From positions 930,001 through 994,000 of the forward strand of contig NZ_CP102269.1 of the NCBI RefSeq assembly GCF_025148635.1: a DNA stretch of 64,000 nt, in the 5' to 3' direction. Shown one piece after another: positions 49,955 through 59,077 of this stretch (positions within the stretch are counted from its first letter, which is position 1; each line of letters starts with the position of its first letter). The notes under the pieces are model-generated. The model saw only the letters and a list, made by a program, of their open reading frames with translations. It was not told the origin of the DNA and did no database searches. The DNA is from Butyricimonas virosa (GTDB taxonomy: Bacteria > Bacteroidota > Bacteroidia > Bacteroidales > Marinifilaceae). Position numbers and translations under genes: made by a program.

Positions 49955-50650
49955 ATGGAAGCAAAGAAAACATCCCGTTCCGATCTTGAGAACAAGCGGT
50001 TTATTTTCCGCGAGATCGGTTTTATTGTAGCCTTGGCTACGGTGTTTTTTGCCTTTGAGACAAAATACTACCAAGAAGAGGCCAAAGAGATTACGTTTCC
50101 TGTCGAGACGAGTGACATAGAGGAAGTTCTTCCCGTTTTTGTACCACAAAGAGCTTCCCAACCACTTCCCAAGATTTCTGTGAAACCCTTAGATTTCATC
50201 GAGATCGTGGAAAACGAGATAGATCTTGAAAATGAAATGGACGTTGTTGATGAAAACGAAAATACGAAAGGCTCTTTAACGGGTAAAGCTACCGACTGGC
50301 AAAACGGGTATAACGATGAGGGTGATGATTCCGGAGAGGGAGACCTTCCGTTTATGATAGTTGAAAAAATGCCTCGTTTTAACGGAGACTTGAACAAGTG
50401 GCTTAGGGAAAATTTAAGATACCCGGCAAGATGTGCGGAAATAGGCATCGGAGGAAAAGTATTTGTTGAATTCGTGGTAGAGAAAGACGGTAGCATCAGT
50501 TCCATCAACGTGGTTCGCTCCGCTGATCCGGATCTGTCACAAGAAGCCATCCGCGTGGTTAAGGCCATGCCGAAATGGATTCCGGGAATGCAACGGGACA
50601 AAGCTGTAAGAGTTCGGTTTACCATCCCGATTACATTCCAGTTAAGATAA
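49955..50650 (+). CDS. TonB energy transducer, paralogue 1
   Basis: 231 residues. A cytoplasmic start (MEAKKTSRSDLENKRFIFRE) is followed by one membrane helix (about 21-38), an acidic periplasmic linker and the TonB C-terminal domain (about 130-231; FVEFVVEKDGSISSINVVRS, AIRVVKAMPKWIPGM, RFTIPITFQL). It lacks the poly-proline run present in the other two paralogues, having only RASQPLPKISVKP, so its span across the periplasm may be shorter. It energises TonB-dependent receptors through a partner ExbBD not seen here. Confidence 0.9.
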   Translation: MEAKKTSRSDLENKRFIFREIGFIVALATVFFAFETKYYQEEAKEITFPVETSDIEEVLPVFVPQRASQPLPKISVKPLDFIEIVENEIDLENEMDVVDENENTKGSLTGKATDWQNGYNDEGDDSGEGDLPFMIVEKMPRFNGDLNKWLRENLRYPARCAEIGIGGKVFVEFVVEKDGSISSINVVRSADPDLSQEAIRVVKAMPKWIPGMQRDKAVRVRFTIPITFQLR

Positions 50651-50690
50651 GAAAAACATACAGTGATTTACATACAATACGAACATCCCG

Positions 50691-50723
50691 AAAAAGGACA
50701 ACCTTAGATTGGTTGTCCTTTTT
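50691..50723 (+). terminator. terminator of tonB paralogue 1
   Basis: Perfect 13-bp stem (AAAAAGGACAACC and complement), 7-nt loop, T-run included in the right arm. The rest of the 282-bp gap is A/T-rich with no gene. Confidence 0.9.
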
Positions 50724-50932
50724 TACTTTTCCCTCCCAAGCTATCATCAGCATGAAATCAACATGATATGAACAACAACGCAAACTTTTAAGAAGATTTT
50801 AATGAAGTTTAGCGATCATTTTAACATTTTCTTCAAAAAAAAGGGGAGAAATATTGCGGTTTATTATGAATTTGACTATTTTTACCCACGCAAATTGTGA
50901 GAAAAACAGAACTATAATATTAAACTAATAAC

Positions 50933-51625
50933 ATGGAAGTAAAAAAATCACCTAAAGCAGATCTTGAAGGGAAAAAGACCATTTTCCTTGAGATCGGTTT
51001 TGTTATAGCTCTAGGGATTCTACTGAGTGCTTTCAACTGGAAGACCAACACGAAAGTAGAAGAAGGGTTTGTTATTACCCAAGAAGAGCAGGTTGAGGAG
51101 GAAATCATTCCTATTACTCAACAAATGATGAAGCCACCCCCACCACCTCCTCCAGCCCCGAAATTGACGGACTTGATCGAGATCGTGGAAGATGAATTAA
51201 GTATTGACGAGGAACTTGAAATCGACGACGCTGAAGCTGACGTTGAAAACAAGAATAATTATAACTTCGATTACGACGGAGACAGCTGGGGAGAAGAAGA
51301 GAGCGACGGAGAAGCTGATATTTTCCAAGTAGTAGAAGATATGCCGCAGTTCCCCGGAGGTAGTGTACAAAAATGGATTGCGAAGAACGTAAAATACCCG
51401 ATGATCGCACAAGAGAATAACATTCAGGGTAAAGTTTTCGTACAATTCGTGATCGAAAAAGACGGTAGTGTTAGCGACGTGAAAGTTGCCAGATCCGTTG
51501 ACCCATCTTTGGACAAGGAGGCTATCCGCGTGGTAAAAGCCATGCCGAAATGGAAACCTGGAAAACAGAGAGGTAAACCGGTTCGAGTATCTTACACTGT
51601 ACCTATCAACTTCCAGTTACAGTAA
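50933..51625 (+). CDS. TonB energy transducer, paralogue 2
   Basis: 230 residues, same plan as paralogue 1: membrane helix at about 20-38, then MMKPPPPPPPAPKLTDLIEI, an acidic Asp/Glu/Asn stretch (about 90-125) and the TonB C-terminal domain with FPGGSVQKWIAKNVKYPMIA, FVQFVIEKDGSVSDVKVARS and YTVPINFQLQ. Over the C-terminal half it is nearly identical to paralogue 3. Confidence 0.92.
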   Translation: MEVKKSPKADLEGKKTIFLEIGFVIALGILLSAFNWKTNTKVEEGFVITQEEQVEEEIIPITQQMMKPPPPPPPAPKLTDLIEIVEDELSIDEELEIDDAEADVENKNNYNFDYDGDSWGEEESDGEADIFQVVEDMPQFPGGSVQKWIAKNVKYPMIAQENNIQGKVFVQFVIEKDGSVSDVKVARSVDPSLDKEAIRVVKAMPKWKPGKQRGKPVRVSYTVPINFQLQ

Positions 51626-51646
51626 AAAGACATGTTAAATTATAAC

Positions 51647-51675
51647 AAGGGGCTGTCGATCATCGTCAGCCCCTT
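51647..51675 (+). terminator. terminator of tonB paralogue 2
   Basis: 9-bp G/C-rich stem (AAGGGGCTG/CAGCCCCTT) over an 11-nt loop, followed by CTTTT. It ends only 12 nt before the hflX start, so hflX needs its own promoter or read-through. Confidence 0.8.
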
Positions 51676-51687
51676 CTTTTCCTATTT

Positions 51688-52920
51688 ATGAGCGAATATT
51701 TTTACACGAAAAAAGAAGCAGAAAAAGCCATTCTTGTAGGTGTAGCGCTACAATCAGAAAACATCAGCTACAACATGATGTGTGAATACTTGGACGAACT
51801 CGCATTCCTAGCAGAAACGGCAGGAGCGGAAACTGTGAAAATATTCACGCAAAACTTGGATAAGCCGGTAACGGCTACCTTTGTCGGCAAAGGAAAATTG
51901 GAAGAAATCAAAACATACGTTGAAGATAACGATATTAACTTGATTATTTTTGATGATGAACTAAGTCCGACACAAATCAGAAACCTGGAAAGAGAACTAA
52001 AAGGCAGAAAAGTACTTGATCGTACCAACCTCATCTTGGATATTTTCGCCAAAAGAGCCCGTACGGCAGAAGCAAAAGCTCAAGTTGAACTGGCACAATA
52101 TCAGTACTTACTTCCTCGTCTAACGGGTATGTGGACCCACTTGGAAAGACAAAAAGGAGGTATCGGACTTCGCGGTCCGGGTGAAAGTGAAATCGAGACC
52201 GACAGACGTATCATCCGGGATAAAATCACCCGCCTGAAAGAGCAGTTGGCCAAGATTGACAAACAGATGGTCACGCAACGGAAAAACCGCGGGAAACTCG
52301 TGCGAGTGGCCTTAGTGGGCTACACGAACGTGGGTAAATCCACGCTCATGAATCTTTTGAGTAAATCGGAAGTATTCGCCGAGAACAAGCTTTTCGCAAC
52401 TTTGGATACCACGGTACGCAAGATAGCCATAAAGAACGTCCCACTACTGCTGGCGGACACGGTCGGTTTTATCCGTAAACTTCCCCACCACCTGGTAGAA
52501 TCATTCAAATCCACGCTGGACGAGGTGAGAGAAGCTGATGTTATTTTGCATGTAGTCGACATCTCCCATCCCCAATTCGAGGATCAAATCCGGGTCGTGA
52601 ACGAAACACTGGGAGAGTTAATGGATAATTCCAAACCCACGATTACCGTATTCAATAAAATAGACGCCTTCACGTACACGAAAAAGGAGGAAGATGATCT
52701 CACTCCCATCGAGCGGAAAAACTATAGCCTAGAGGACTTGAAACAAATGTGGATGTCCAAACAGGAAGGAGAAACCGTGTACATCTCGGCTAAATCCAAA
52801 GAAAATATCGAGGAATTGAAAGAAAAGATATACGGGATTGCCAAAGACATTCACTCGGCACGTTTCCCGTTCAACGATTTCTTATACCAAGATTTCGAAA
52901 TAGACGAAGAGATAAAATAA
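51688..52920 (+). CDS. hflX: ribosome-associated GTPase HflX
   Basis: 410 residues. The N-terminal HflX domain has AETAGAETVKIF, TFVGKGKLEEIKTYV and LSPTQIRNLERELKGRKVLDRTNLILDIFAKRA (read as separate blocks). A coiled region with GPGESEIETDRRIIRDKI follows. The GTPase domain has G1 GYTNVGKSTL (about residue 211), G3 DTVGFIRKLPHHLVESF and G4 NKID. HflX splits stalled 70S ribosomes under stress. It lies between two tonB paralogues with separate terminators on each side. Confidence 0.96.
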   Translation: MSEYFYTKKEAEKAILVGVALQSENISYNMMCEYLDELAFLAETAGAETVKIFTQNLDKPVTATFVGKGKLEEIKTYVEDNDINLIIFDDELSPTQIRNLERELKGRKVLDRTNLILDIFAKRARTAEAKAQVELAQYQYLLPRLTGMWTHLERQKGGIGLRGPGESEIETDRRIIRDKITRLKEQLAKIDKQMVTQRKNRGKLVRVALVGYTNVGKSTLMNLLSKSEVFAENKLFATLDTTVRKIAIKNVPLLLADTVGFIRKLPHHLVESFKSTLDEVREADVILHVVDISHPQFEDQIRVVNETLGELMDNSKPTITVFNKIDAFTYTKKEEDDLTPIERKNYSLEDLKQMWMSKQEGETVYISAKSKENIEELKEKIYGIAKDIHSARFPFNDFLYQDFEIDEEIK

Positions 52921-52969
52921 GGCACCAATCAAAACAAAAAAATAGGGAAATCAGACCTTTTCCCTCTTC

Positions 52970-52995
52970 AGGAGCGACATTCGAATGTCGCTCCT
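52970..52995 (+). terminator. terminator of hflX
   Basis: 26-bp perfect palindrome (AGGAGCGACATTC and its complement) followed by a T-run to 52,999. Confidence 0.92.
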
Positions 52996-53131
52996 TTTTA
53001 TACTGAAAATCAACTATATATATAATTACACATCTTTCACCTATTTTCCGACAAAACCATTCGTTTATTTTGATTTCTGGCTAATTTTTTGTATATTAGA
53101 GGTATGAGCTTAACCATCATAAATAAACATT

Positions 53132-53842
53132 ATGGAAGTAAAGAAATCATCAAAGGCAAACCTCGAAAACAAAAAAGGAATCTTCTTCGAGATCGGACTA
53201 ATCGTAGCATTAGCCTGCATATTCCTTGCTTTCGAGTGGAAAGTCGACGTGAAGATGGAAGAAGGCTTCATAGTAATAAACACGGAAGAACAGTTGGACG
53301 AAGAAATCATACCCGTTACACAACGGATGCAACAAGCTCTTCCGCCACCACCTCCCGCACCTCGGTTAACCGACTTGATACAGATCGTAGATGAAGAAAT
53401 AAATCTGGATGACAACTTGGACATCATGGACGTGGAAGCCAATGTTGCCAATCACGGAGTTTACGACTTTAGCGGTACGGGTAACGGGTACGAAGGTGAA
53501 TACGGGTATGGAGATGAATATTCCGGAGAATCTGAAGTATTTGCGGTAGTTGAAGAGATGCCGAAATTCCCGGGAGGCAATGTACAAAAATGGATTTCCA
53601 AGCACATCAAATATCCGATGATCGCACAGGAAAACAACATCCAAGGTAAAGTTTTTGTACAATTTGTCATCGAGAAAGACGGTAGCGTTTCAAACGTAAA
53701 GGTTACCAGGTCCGTGGACCCTTCCCTAGACAAGGAAGCCATTCGTGTCATTCAATCCATGCCGAAATGGACCCCTGGGAAACAAAGACAGAAACCGGTG
53801 AGAGTATCTTTCACTGTTCCTATTAATTTTCAATTACAATAA
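53132..53842 (+). CDS. TonB energy transducer, paralogue 3
   Basis: 236 residues. The membrane helix is at about 20-37, the Pro-rich LPPPPPAPRLTDLIQIV at about 70-88, and a Gly/Tyr/Glu-rich linker (GNGYEGEYGYGDEYSGESE) replaces the Asn/Asp linker of paralogue 2. The C-terminal domain (FPGGNVQKWISKHIKYPMIA, FVQFVIEKDGSVSNVKVTRS, VPINFQLQ) differs from paralogue 2 at few positions, indicating a recent duplication. Confidence 0.92.
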   Translation: MEVKKSSKANLENKKGIFFEIGLIVALACIFLAFEWKVDVKMEEGFIVINTEEQLDEEIIPVTQRMQQALPPPPPAPRLTDLIQIVDEEINLDDNLDIMDVEANVANHGVYDFSGTGNGYEGEYGYGDEYSGESEVFAVVEEMPKFPGGNVQKWISKHIKYPMIAQENNIQGKVFVQFVIEKDGSVSNVKVTRSVDPSLDKEAIRVIQSMPKWTPGKQRQKPVRVSFTVPINFQLQ

Positions 53843-53881
53843 ATGAATAGAGGCTGCATTGGATGCAGCCTCTATTCATTT
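53841..53881. terminator. bidirectional terminator between tonB paralogue 3 and tyrS
   Basis: Perfect 19-bp stem with a 3-nt loop; the left arm begins within the tonB stop codon. A-rich start and T-rich end serve both converging transcripts. Confidence 0.93.
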
Positions 53882-53896
53882 ATCCTATAAACTCGC

Positions 53897-55189
53897 TTAC
53901 TTCACCGTAATCAAGAAATAATTCTTTTTCCCGCTTTGCAAAAGGATAAACTTACCGTCGATCAAATATTCGGGAGTAACTACTAATTCTTGATCCTGCA
54001 CTTTCTCCTTATTTATACTAATCGCATTTCCCTTCAATGCACGCCGAGCCTCTCCTTTTGAAGACATCATGGAAGTTTTCTCTGCCATCAAGTCCACAAT
54101 ATGAATTCCAGCCTCTAAATCAGTTCGTGCAACGTCAAATTGAGGCACCCCTTCGAAAACAGACAATAGCGTATCTTCATCCAAACGTTTCAACGCATCG
54201 GATGTTGCATTACCGAAAAGAATTTGGGAGGCCTCCAAAGCTGAATCATAGGCATCTTCCCCGTGAATCAAACAGGTCACTTCCTTTGCCAGTACTTTCT
54301 GCAATTTTCTCAAATGCGGAGCTTCTTGATGCTCTGCAATCAAGGCATCAATCTCTGCCGGTGGTAATATCGTGAAAATCTTGATATACCGGGCTGCATC
54401 CTCGTCCGTGCTGTTCAGCCAGAATTGGTAGAACTTGTATGGAGAAGTCCGCTGTGGGTCCAACCACACATTACCCGACTCTGTTTTCCCGAATTTCTTA
54501 CCGTCACTCTTGGTCATTAACGGCCAGGTCAAACCATAAGCCTCCCCACCATCTTTCCGGCGAATCAATTCTCCACCCGTGGTGATATTTCCCCATTGAT
54601 CGGAACCACCCATTTGCAACAGGCAGTTATAATTACGACGCAAGTACAAAAAATCATACCCTTGCACCAATTGATAGGTAAACTCCGTGAACGACATCCC
54701 GTTTGTCGAATCGGCACTCAATCGTTTTTTCACGGAATCCTTCGACATCATGTAATTCACCGTGATATGTTTTCCCACTTCCCGTATAAAATCGAGAAAA
54801 GAGAAGTTTTTCATCCAGTCATAATTATTTACCATGATCGCCGCATTCGGCTCGTTCGAATTGAAATCAATAAACTTGGACAACTGGGCTTTAATTCCCG
54901 CCATGTTTTTTTGAATAGTATCCTCGTCCAACAAATTCCGTTCTAAGGATTTACCGCTGGGATCTCCGATCATACCCGTTGCTCCACCAATCACGAAAAT
55001 CGGTTTATGCCCGGCCATTTGTAAATGTTTCATCATCATAACCGACACGAGGTGACCTATATGTAGCGAATCTGCCGTCGGGTCAATTCCGACATAAGCT
55101 GTCGTTTGTTCTTTTGCCAATTGTTCTTCGGTTCCCGGCATGATATTATGGATCATCCCTCTCCATCTTAGTTCTTCAACAAAATTCAT
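53897..55189 (-). CDS. tyrS: tyrosyl-tRNA synthetase
   Basis: 430 residues. Class I signature HIGH at residues 43-46 (SLHIGHLVSV), GGATGMIGDPSGKS, the tyrosine-binding QLVQGYDFLYL and GGSDQWGNITTG, and KFGKTESG as the KMSKS equivalent near residue 230. The C-terminal S4 RNA-binding domain starts at about 360 (SSKGEARRALKGNAISIN). Bacterial TyrRS of normal length. Confidence 0.98.
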   Translation of the reverse strand: MNFVEELRWRGMIHNIMPGTEEQLAKEQTTAYVGIDPTADSLHIGHLVSVMMMKHLQMAGHKPIFVIGGATGMIGDPSGKSLERNLLDEDTIQKNMAGIKAQLSKFIDFNSNEPNAAIMVNNYDWMKNFSFLDFIREVGKHITVNYMMSKDSVKKRLSADSTNGMSFTEFTYQLVQGYDFLYLRRNYNCLLQMGGSDQWGNITTGGELIRRKDGGEAYGLTWPLMTKSDGKKFGKTESGNVWLDPQRTSPYKFYQFWLNSTDEDAARYIKIFTILPPAEIDALIAEHQEAPHLRKLQKVLAKEVTCLIHGEDAYDSALEASQILFGNATSDALKRLDEDTLLSVFEGVPQFDVARTDLEAGIHIVDLMAEKTSMMSSKGEARRALKGNAISINKEKVQDQELVVTPEYLIDGKFILLQSGKKNYFLITVK

Positions 55190-55274
55190 CGATTCTTAAT
55201 TTTTAATTCGCATTTGCGAGTTATAAGTTAATAAGTTACGAGTTCTTCAACTCTTATCTTTTCGTTTTTAGCTT

Positions 55275-55772
55275 TTATTTTATTACACTTTCGTAAACGC
55301 CATTTGCAAAGTTAACAAAAGGTTTGTACAACAAGCTATCACCTTTCGTTTTTGCCGAAATAAAATCATAACGAACGTCCAGCGCATTCACGATGAAAAG
55401 CACCACGCATACCACGATAGTAGCTTTCAACACGCCCAACACGATCCCGAATAACTTGTTAAACAGTCCCAATGAAACCATATCAATCAACTTGGTCAAC
55501 AATTTTCCAAGCAGATGCATCACGATAATAACCAGCAGGAAAGTCACGGCGAAAGCGATATAATAGGCATACGACTCCGGCAAAGCCACGAAATCTTTCA
55601 AAAAGCCCTCCACGTTCACGGCATATCTCAACGAGATAAAAACTCCTAACACCAACGCAAACAACGTTGACATTTCAACAATCAACCCCAGACTAAACCC
55701 TTTATAAGCCCCGTATACCAACGGTAGCAATATAATCACATCAATGTAATTCACCGTTAAATTATTAATCAC
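55275..55772 (-). CDS. CvpA-family membrane protein
   Basis: 165 residues with four hydrophobic segments: INYIDVIILLPLVYGAYKGFSLGLIVEMS-like start, then helices at about 30-50, 65-90 and 105-125. The GxxKGFxxGLIxE pattern is the CvpA (colicin V production) signature. GTG is the start codon; the only upstream ATG runs into a stop. About 85 bp of 7-nt-like A/T repeats separate it from tyrS. Confidence 0.85.
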   Translation of the reverse strand: MINNLTVNYIDVIILLPLVYGAYKGFSLGLIVEMSTLFALVLGVFISLRYAVNVEGFLKDFVALPESYAYYIAFAVTFLLVIIVMHLLGKLLTKLIDMVSLGLFNKLFGIVLGVLKATIVVCVVLFIVNALDVRYDFISAKTKGDSLLYKPFVNFANGVYESVIK

Positions 55773-55786
55773 TTCATTTTAGATTT

Positions 55787-55794
55787 CAAAGATA
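55787..55794 (-). promoter_or_regulatory. -7 promoter box of cvpA (and possibly tyrS)
   Basis: Minus-strand TATCTTTG with a TTTG 22 nt further upstream, slightly long spacing. Leader about 8-10 nt. Confidence 0.45.
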
Positions 55795-55997
55795 AACAAT
55801 TGTCCACGTTTCATCACAAAATCGGGATAATAATATTGAAAAAATCCACAACTTTCTCCCTCTCAACTTTCATCGATCTTTCACATATCATTTCATTTTC
55901 AGTATCCACACTTCAATTTTCAATTATTTATGCCTTAAACTGACAAATTCTTACTATTTTCGCACAATGTTTATGCCAGAATTAAAATTGAAAATTT

Positions 55998-57746
55998 ATG
56001 TATAGAACACATACTTGTGGGCAGCTAAGAATGGAAAACGTGAATGAAAGCGTTTGTCTTAGCGGATGGGTACAAAAAGTACGGAAACTTGGAGCCATGA
56101 CTTTCGTGGATCTCCGTGACCGTTATGGGATTACCCAATTGGTTGTCGAGGAATCGGCTCCCGAAGAAATTAAAGCTAACGTGGCAAAGCTCGGACGTGA
56201 ATTCGTGATCCAGGTAAAGGGTACGGTGATCGAAAGAGCCAGCAAAAACAATAAAATACCGACAGGCGACATCGAGATTATAGTGAATGAATTGAATGTT
56301 CTGAGCGAATCGGAAGTACCGCCTTTCACGATCGAGGATCAAACCGACGGGGGGGATGAAATCCGGATGAAATACCGTTACTTGGATTTACGTCGTTCCT
56401 GTGTTCGCAAAAATCTGGAATTACGCCACCGCATGGCACAATTGACCCGGAACTATTTGAGTAACTTGAACTTTATCGAGGTAGAGACCCCGGTATTAAT
56501 CAAGAGTACTCCCGAGGGGGCCCGCGATTTCGTGGTACCTTCCCGTATGAACCAAGGCCAATTCTACGCCCTTCCGCAAAGCCCGCAAACTTTCAAGCAA
56601 TTGCTGATGGTTTCCGGTTTCGACCGCTATTTCCAGATCGTAAAATGTTTCCGGGACGAAGATTTACGGGCTGACCGTCAACCCGAATTCACACAGATCG
56701 ACTGCGAAATGTCATTTGTGGAACAAGAAGACGTGTTGGAAGTTTTCGAAGGCTTGATCAGTCACCTGTTCAAAGAAGTTCGTGGTGTGGATATTCCCAA
56801 ACTGGAAAAAATGACCTGGATGGATGCCATGGAGCAATACGGATGTGATAAACCGGACCTTCGTTTCGGGATGAAGATCGTGGATTTAACCGCTGTTGCC
56901 AAAGGGAAAGATTTTGCCGTGTTCAACGATGCAGAATATATCGGGGCCATCTGCGCTCCTAAATGTGCCGGATATACCCGTAAACAACTGGACGAGTTGA
57001 CAGAATTCGTGAAACGTTCACAGATCGGGGCCAAAGGATTGGTTTACGTGAAATACAACGAGGACGGAACATTCAAATCCTCTGTTGATAAATTCTACAC
57101 GGAAAGCGACTTGAAAGTATGGGCAGAAACCTGCAAAGCAGAACCGGGAGACCTAATTCTGATTCTAGTAGGTCCGAAATTCAAAACCCTCCCCCAATTG
57201 TGCGAGTTACGTTTAGAGATGGGTAATCGTCTGGGATTACGGGATAAGGATGTCTTCAAACCGTTGTGGGTAGTAGACTTCCCTTTGCTGGAATGGGACG
57301 AGGAAACCCAACGTTTCTACGCGATGCACCACCCGTTCACTTCTCCCAAGCCGGAGGATATTCCATTAATGGATACCGACCCGGGTAAAGTACGTGCCAA
57401 TGCTTACGACATGGTCATTAACGGCGTGGAAGTCGGTGGTGGTTCTATCCGTATTCACGATTCGGCATTGCAATCCAAAATGTTCGATTGTCTAGGTTTC
57501 ACGCACGAGGCCGCACAGGCTCAGTTCGGATTCCTTATGGGAGCATTCAAATTCGGGGCTCCTCCTCACGGTGGTATCGCGTTCGGTTTCGACCGGTTAG
57601 CCTCTATGTTCGCCGGGTTGGATTCTATCCGCGACGTGATTGCCTTCCCGAAGAACAACTCCGGGCGTGACGTGATGATTGACTCCCCTTCTGAAATCTC
57701 TCCGGAGCAATTCAAGGAACTGGGCATTCAATTGAAAACAAATTAA
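55998..57746 (+). CDS. aspS: aspartyl-tRNA synthetase
   Basis: 582 residues. N-terminal OB-fold anticodon-binding domain (CLSGWVQKVRKLGAMTFVDLRD), class II motif 2 in FRDEDLRADRQPEFTQIDCEMSF, a GAD insertion domain (about 290-410) and motif 3 GIAFGFDRLASM near the C-terminus. The GAD insertion marks the bacterial type. Normal length. Confidence 0.98.
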   Translation: MYRTHTCGQLRMENVNESVCLSGWVQKVRKLGAMTFVDLRDRYGITQLVVEESAPEEIKANVAKLGREFVIQVKGTVIERASKNNKIPTGDIEIIVNELNVLSESEVPPFTIEDQTDGGDEIRMKYRYLDLRRSCVRKNLELRHRMAQLTRNYLSNLNFIEVETPVLIKSTPEGARDFVVPSRMNQGQFYALPQSPQTFKQLLMVSGFDRYFQIVKCFRDEDLRADRQPEFTQIDCEMSFVEQEDVLEVFEGLISHLFKEVRGVDIPKLEKMTWMDAMEQYGCDKPDLRFGMKIVDLTAVAKGKDFAVFNDAEYIGAICAPKCAGYTRKQLDELTEFVKRSQIGAKGLVYVKYNEDGTFKSSVDKFYTESDLKVWAETCKAEPGDLILILVGPKFKTLPQLCELRLEMGNRLGLRDKDVFKPLWVVDFPLLEWDEETQRFYAMHHPFTSPKPEDIPLMDTDPGKVRANAYDMVINGVEVGGGSIRIHDSALQSKMFDCLGFTHEAAQAQFGFLMGAFKFGAPPHGGIAFGFDRLASMFAGLDSIRDVIAFPKNNSGRDVMIDSPSEISPEQFKELGIQLKTN

Positions 57747-57839
57747 TTTACGATTTATGAATTACGATTTACGATTACAAAAGCGTTGGCTTGCGGACGA
57801 GAAATCTAAAATCATAAATCTTTAAATCTAAAATTAATA
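57747..57839 (+). repeat. dispersed intergenic repeat, copy 2
   Basis: Heptamers ACGATTT, ATGAATT, ACGATTT, ACGATTA, then AAAAGCGTTGGCTTGCGGAC, then further A/T units. Aligns with the minus strand of 28,421-28,518 over about 90 bp. It fills the whole aspS-holB gap. Confidence 0.82.
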
Positions 57840-57841
57840 AG

Positions 57842-58969
57842 GTGTTTTTTAAAGACGTCATAGGACATGAAGAGATAAAGCAAAGACTGATTACTTCCCT
57901 ACAAACGGGAAGAATCAGTCATGCACAACTCTTTTCCGGTGATACGGGAGCGGGATCGCTAGCCCTGGCGTTAGCTTTCACGCAATACCTTTTCTGCACA
58001 GGTGACAAACATGAAGACGCTTGCGGGGTCTGTCCGGAGTGTAAGAAGATGCAGAAACTGATCCACCCAGATTTACATTTTGTCTTTCCCGTAGTAAAAT
58101 CTGCCAAAATAAAAACACCGATCAGTGACGAGTATATCAACGAGTGGCGCAATCTTCTACTCAAAAGTCCATACATAGACATGGAAGAATGGCTGGGAGC
58201 CATGGGGGCTGACGAAAATGCCCAAGCCTTGATATACACAGAAGAAAGCGGGAACATCCTCCGAAAACTCAACCTGAAATCCTTCGAATCGGACTACAAG
58301 GTCATGATCATCTGGTTACCCGAAAAGATGAAAACGGAATGTTCCAACAAACTTTTAAAGATATTGGAAGAACCTTATCCAAACACGTTATTCCTGCTAG
58401 TCACCGAACACGCAGAGGAAATCATTACCACGATTCTCTCGCGGACCCAACGGATCAAGGTATCCCCTCTGACCCAAGAAAACATAGCGGAACAACTGGT
58501 TCTTCAAAAACACCTAGTCCGGGACTCGGCCGATCAAGTCGCTCACGTGGCATCCGGTAGCTGGCTGAGAGCCCTCCGTATGCTGAACGAGACCGACGAA
58601 TCTGTTTACAATCAAGAGAAATTCGTGCAGATGATGCGTCTCTGCTGGGAACGGAAAATGCTCCCCGTTAACGAATTTGTCAATGAACTTGCTTCTCTCG
58701 GAAGAGAAAAGCAAAAAAGTTTTCTGATGCATTGCATCCGTATGTTACGGGAAAACTTTGTCAGAAACTTTGGTATTGAAAAAATAGTATACATGACTGA
58801 ACGGGAGAAAACTTTCTCCACAAGATTCTCTCCCTACGTTCATGAAGGCAATATTATTCCTCTTTTCGATGAATTTGAACGCGCATATAGCGACATCATC
58901 CGGAACGGGAACGGGAAAATAATTTTCACGGATCTCTGCATCAAAGTAATGCAAAATATCAGACCGTGA
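57842..58969 (+). CDS. holB: DNA polymerase III delta' subunit (HolB-like)
   Basis: 375 residues, GTG start (chosen because MFFKDVIGHEEIKQRL is the family N-terminus). AAA+ clamp-loader domain with the zinc-binding CGVCPECKKM near residue 60, HPDLHFVFPV, LLKILEEPYPNTLFLLVTE and ILSRTQRI (sensor region). There is no canonical Walker A, as expected for delta'. Follows the repeat after aspS. Confidence 0.93.
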   Translation: MFFKDVIGHEEIKQRLITSLQTGRISHAQLFSGDTGAGSLALALAFTQYLFCTGDKHEDACGVCPECKKMQKLIHPDLHFVFPVVKSAKIKTPISDEYINEWRNLLLKSPYIDMEEWLGAMGADENAQALIYTEESGNILRKLNLKSFESDYKVMIIWLPEKMKTECSNKLLKILEEPYPNTLFLLVTEHAEEIITTILSRTQRIKVSPLTQENIAEQLVLQKHLVRDSADQVAHVASGSWLRALRMLNETDESVYNQEKFVQMMRLCWERKMLPVNEFVNELASLGREKQKSFLMHCIRMLRENFVRNFGIEKIVYMTEREKTFSTRFSPYVHEGNIIPLFDEFERAYSDIIRNGNGKIIFTDLCIKVMQNIRP

Positions 58970-59039
58970 AAAACATGAAGAACTAAAAGATATAAACTAA
59001 AAATTGAACAATTGAAATCCGAAAATAAATATCACATCA

Positions 59040-59067
59040 TTTTCAATTTTCAATTTTCAATTTTCAA
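59040..59067. repeat. 7-nt tandem repeat before the PSP1 gene
   Basis: Four TTTTCAA units, the same unit and copy number as at 618-645. The whole gap 58,970-59,077 is made of A/T-rich heptamer-like sequence. Confidence 0.85.
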
Positions 59068-59077
59068 TTAATACAAT

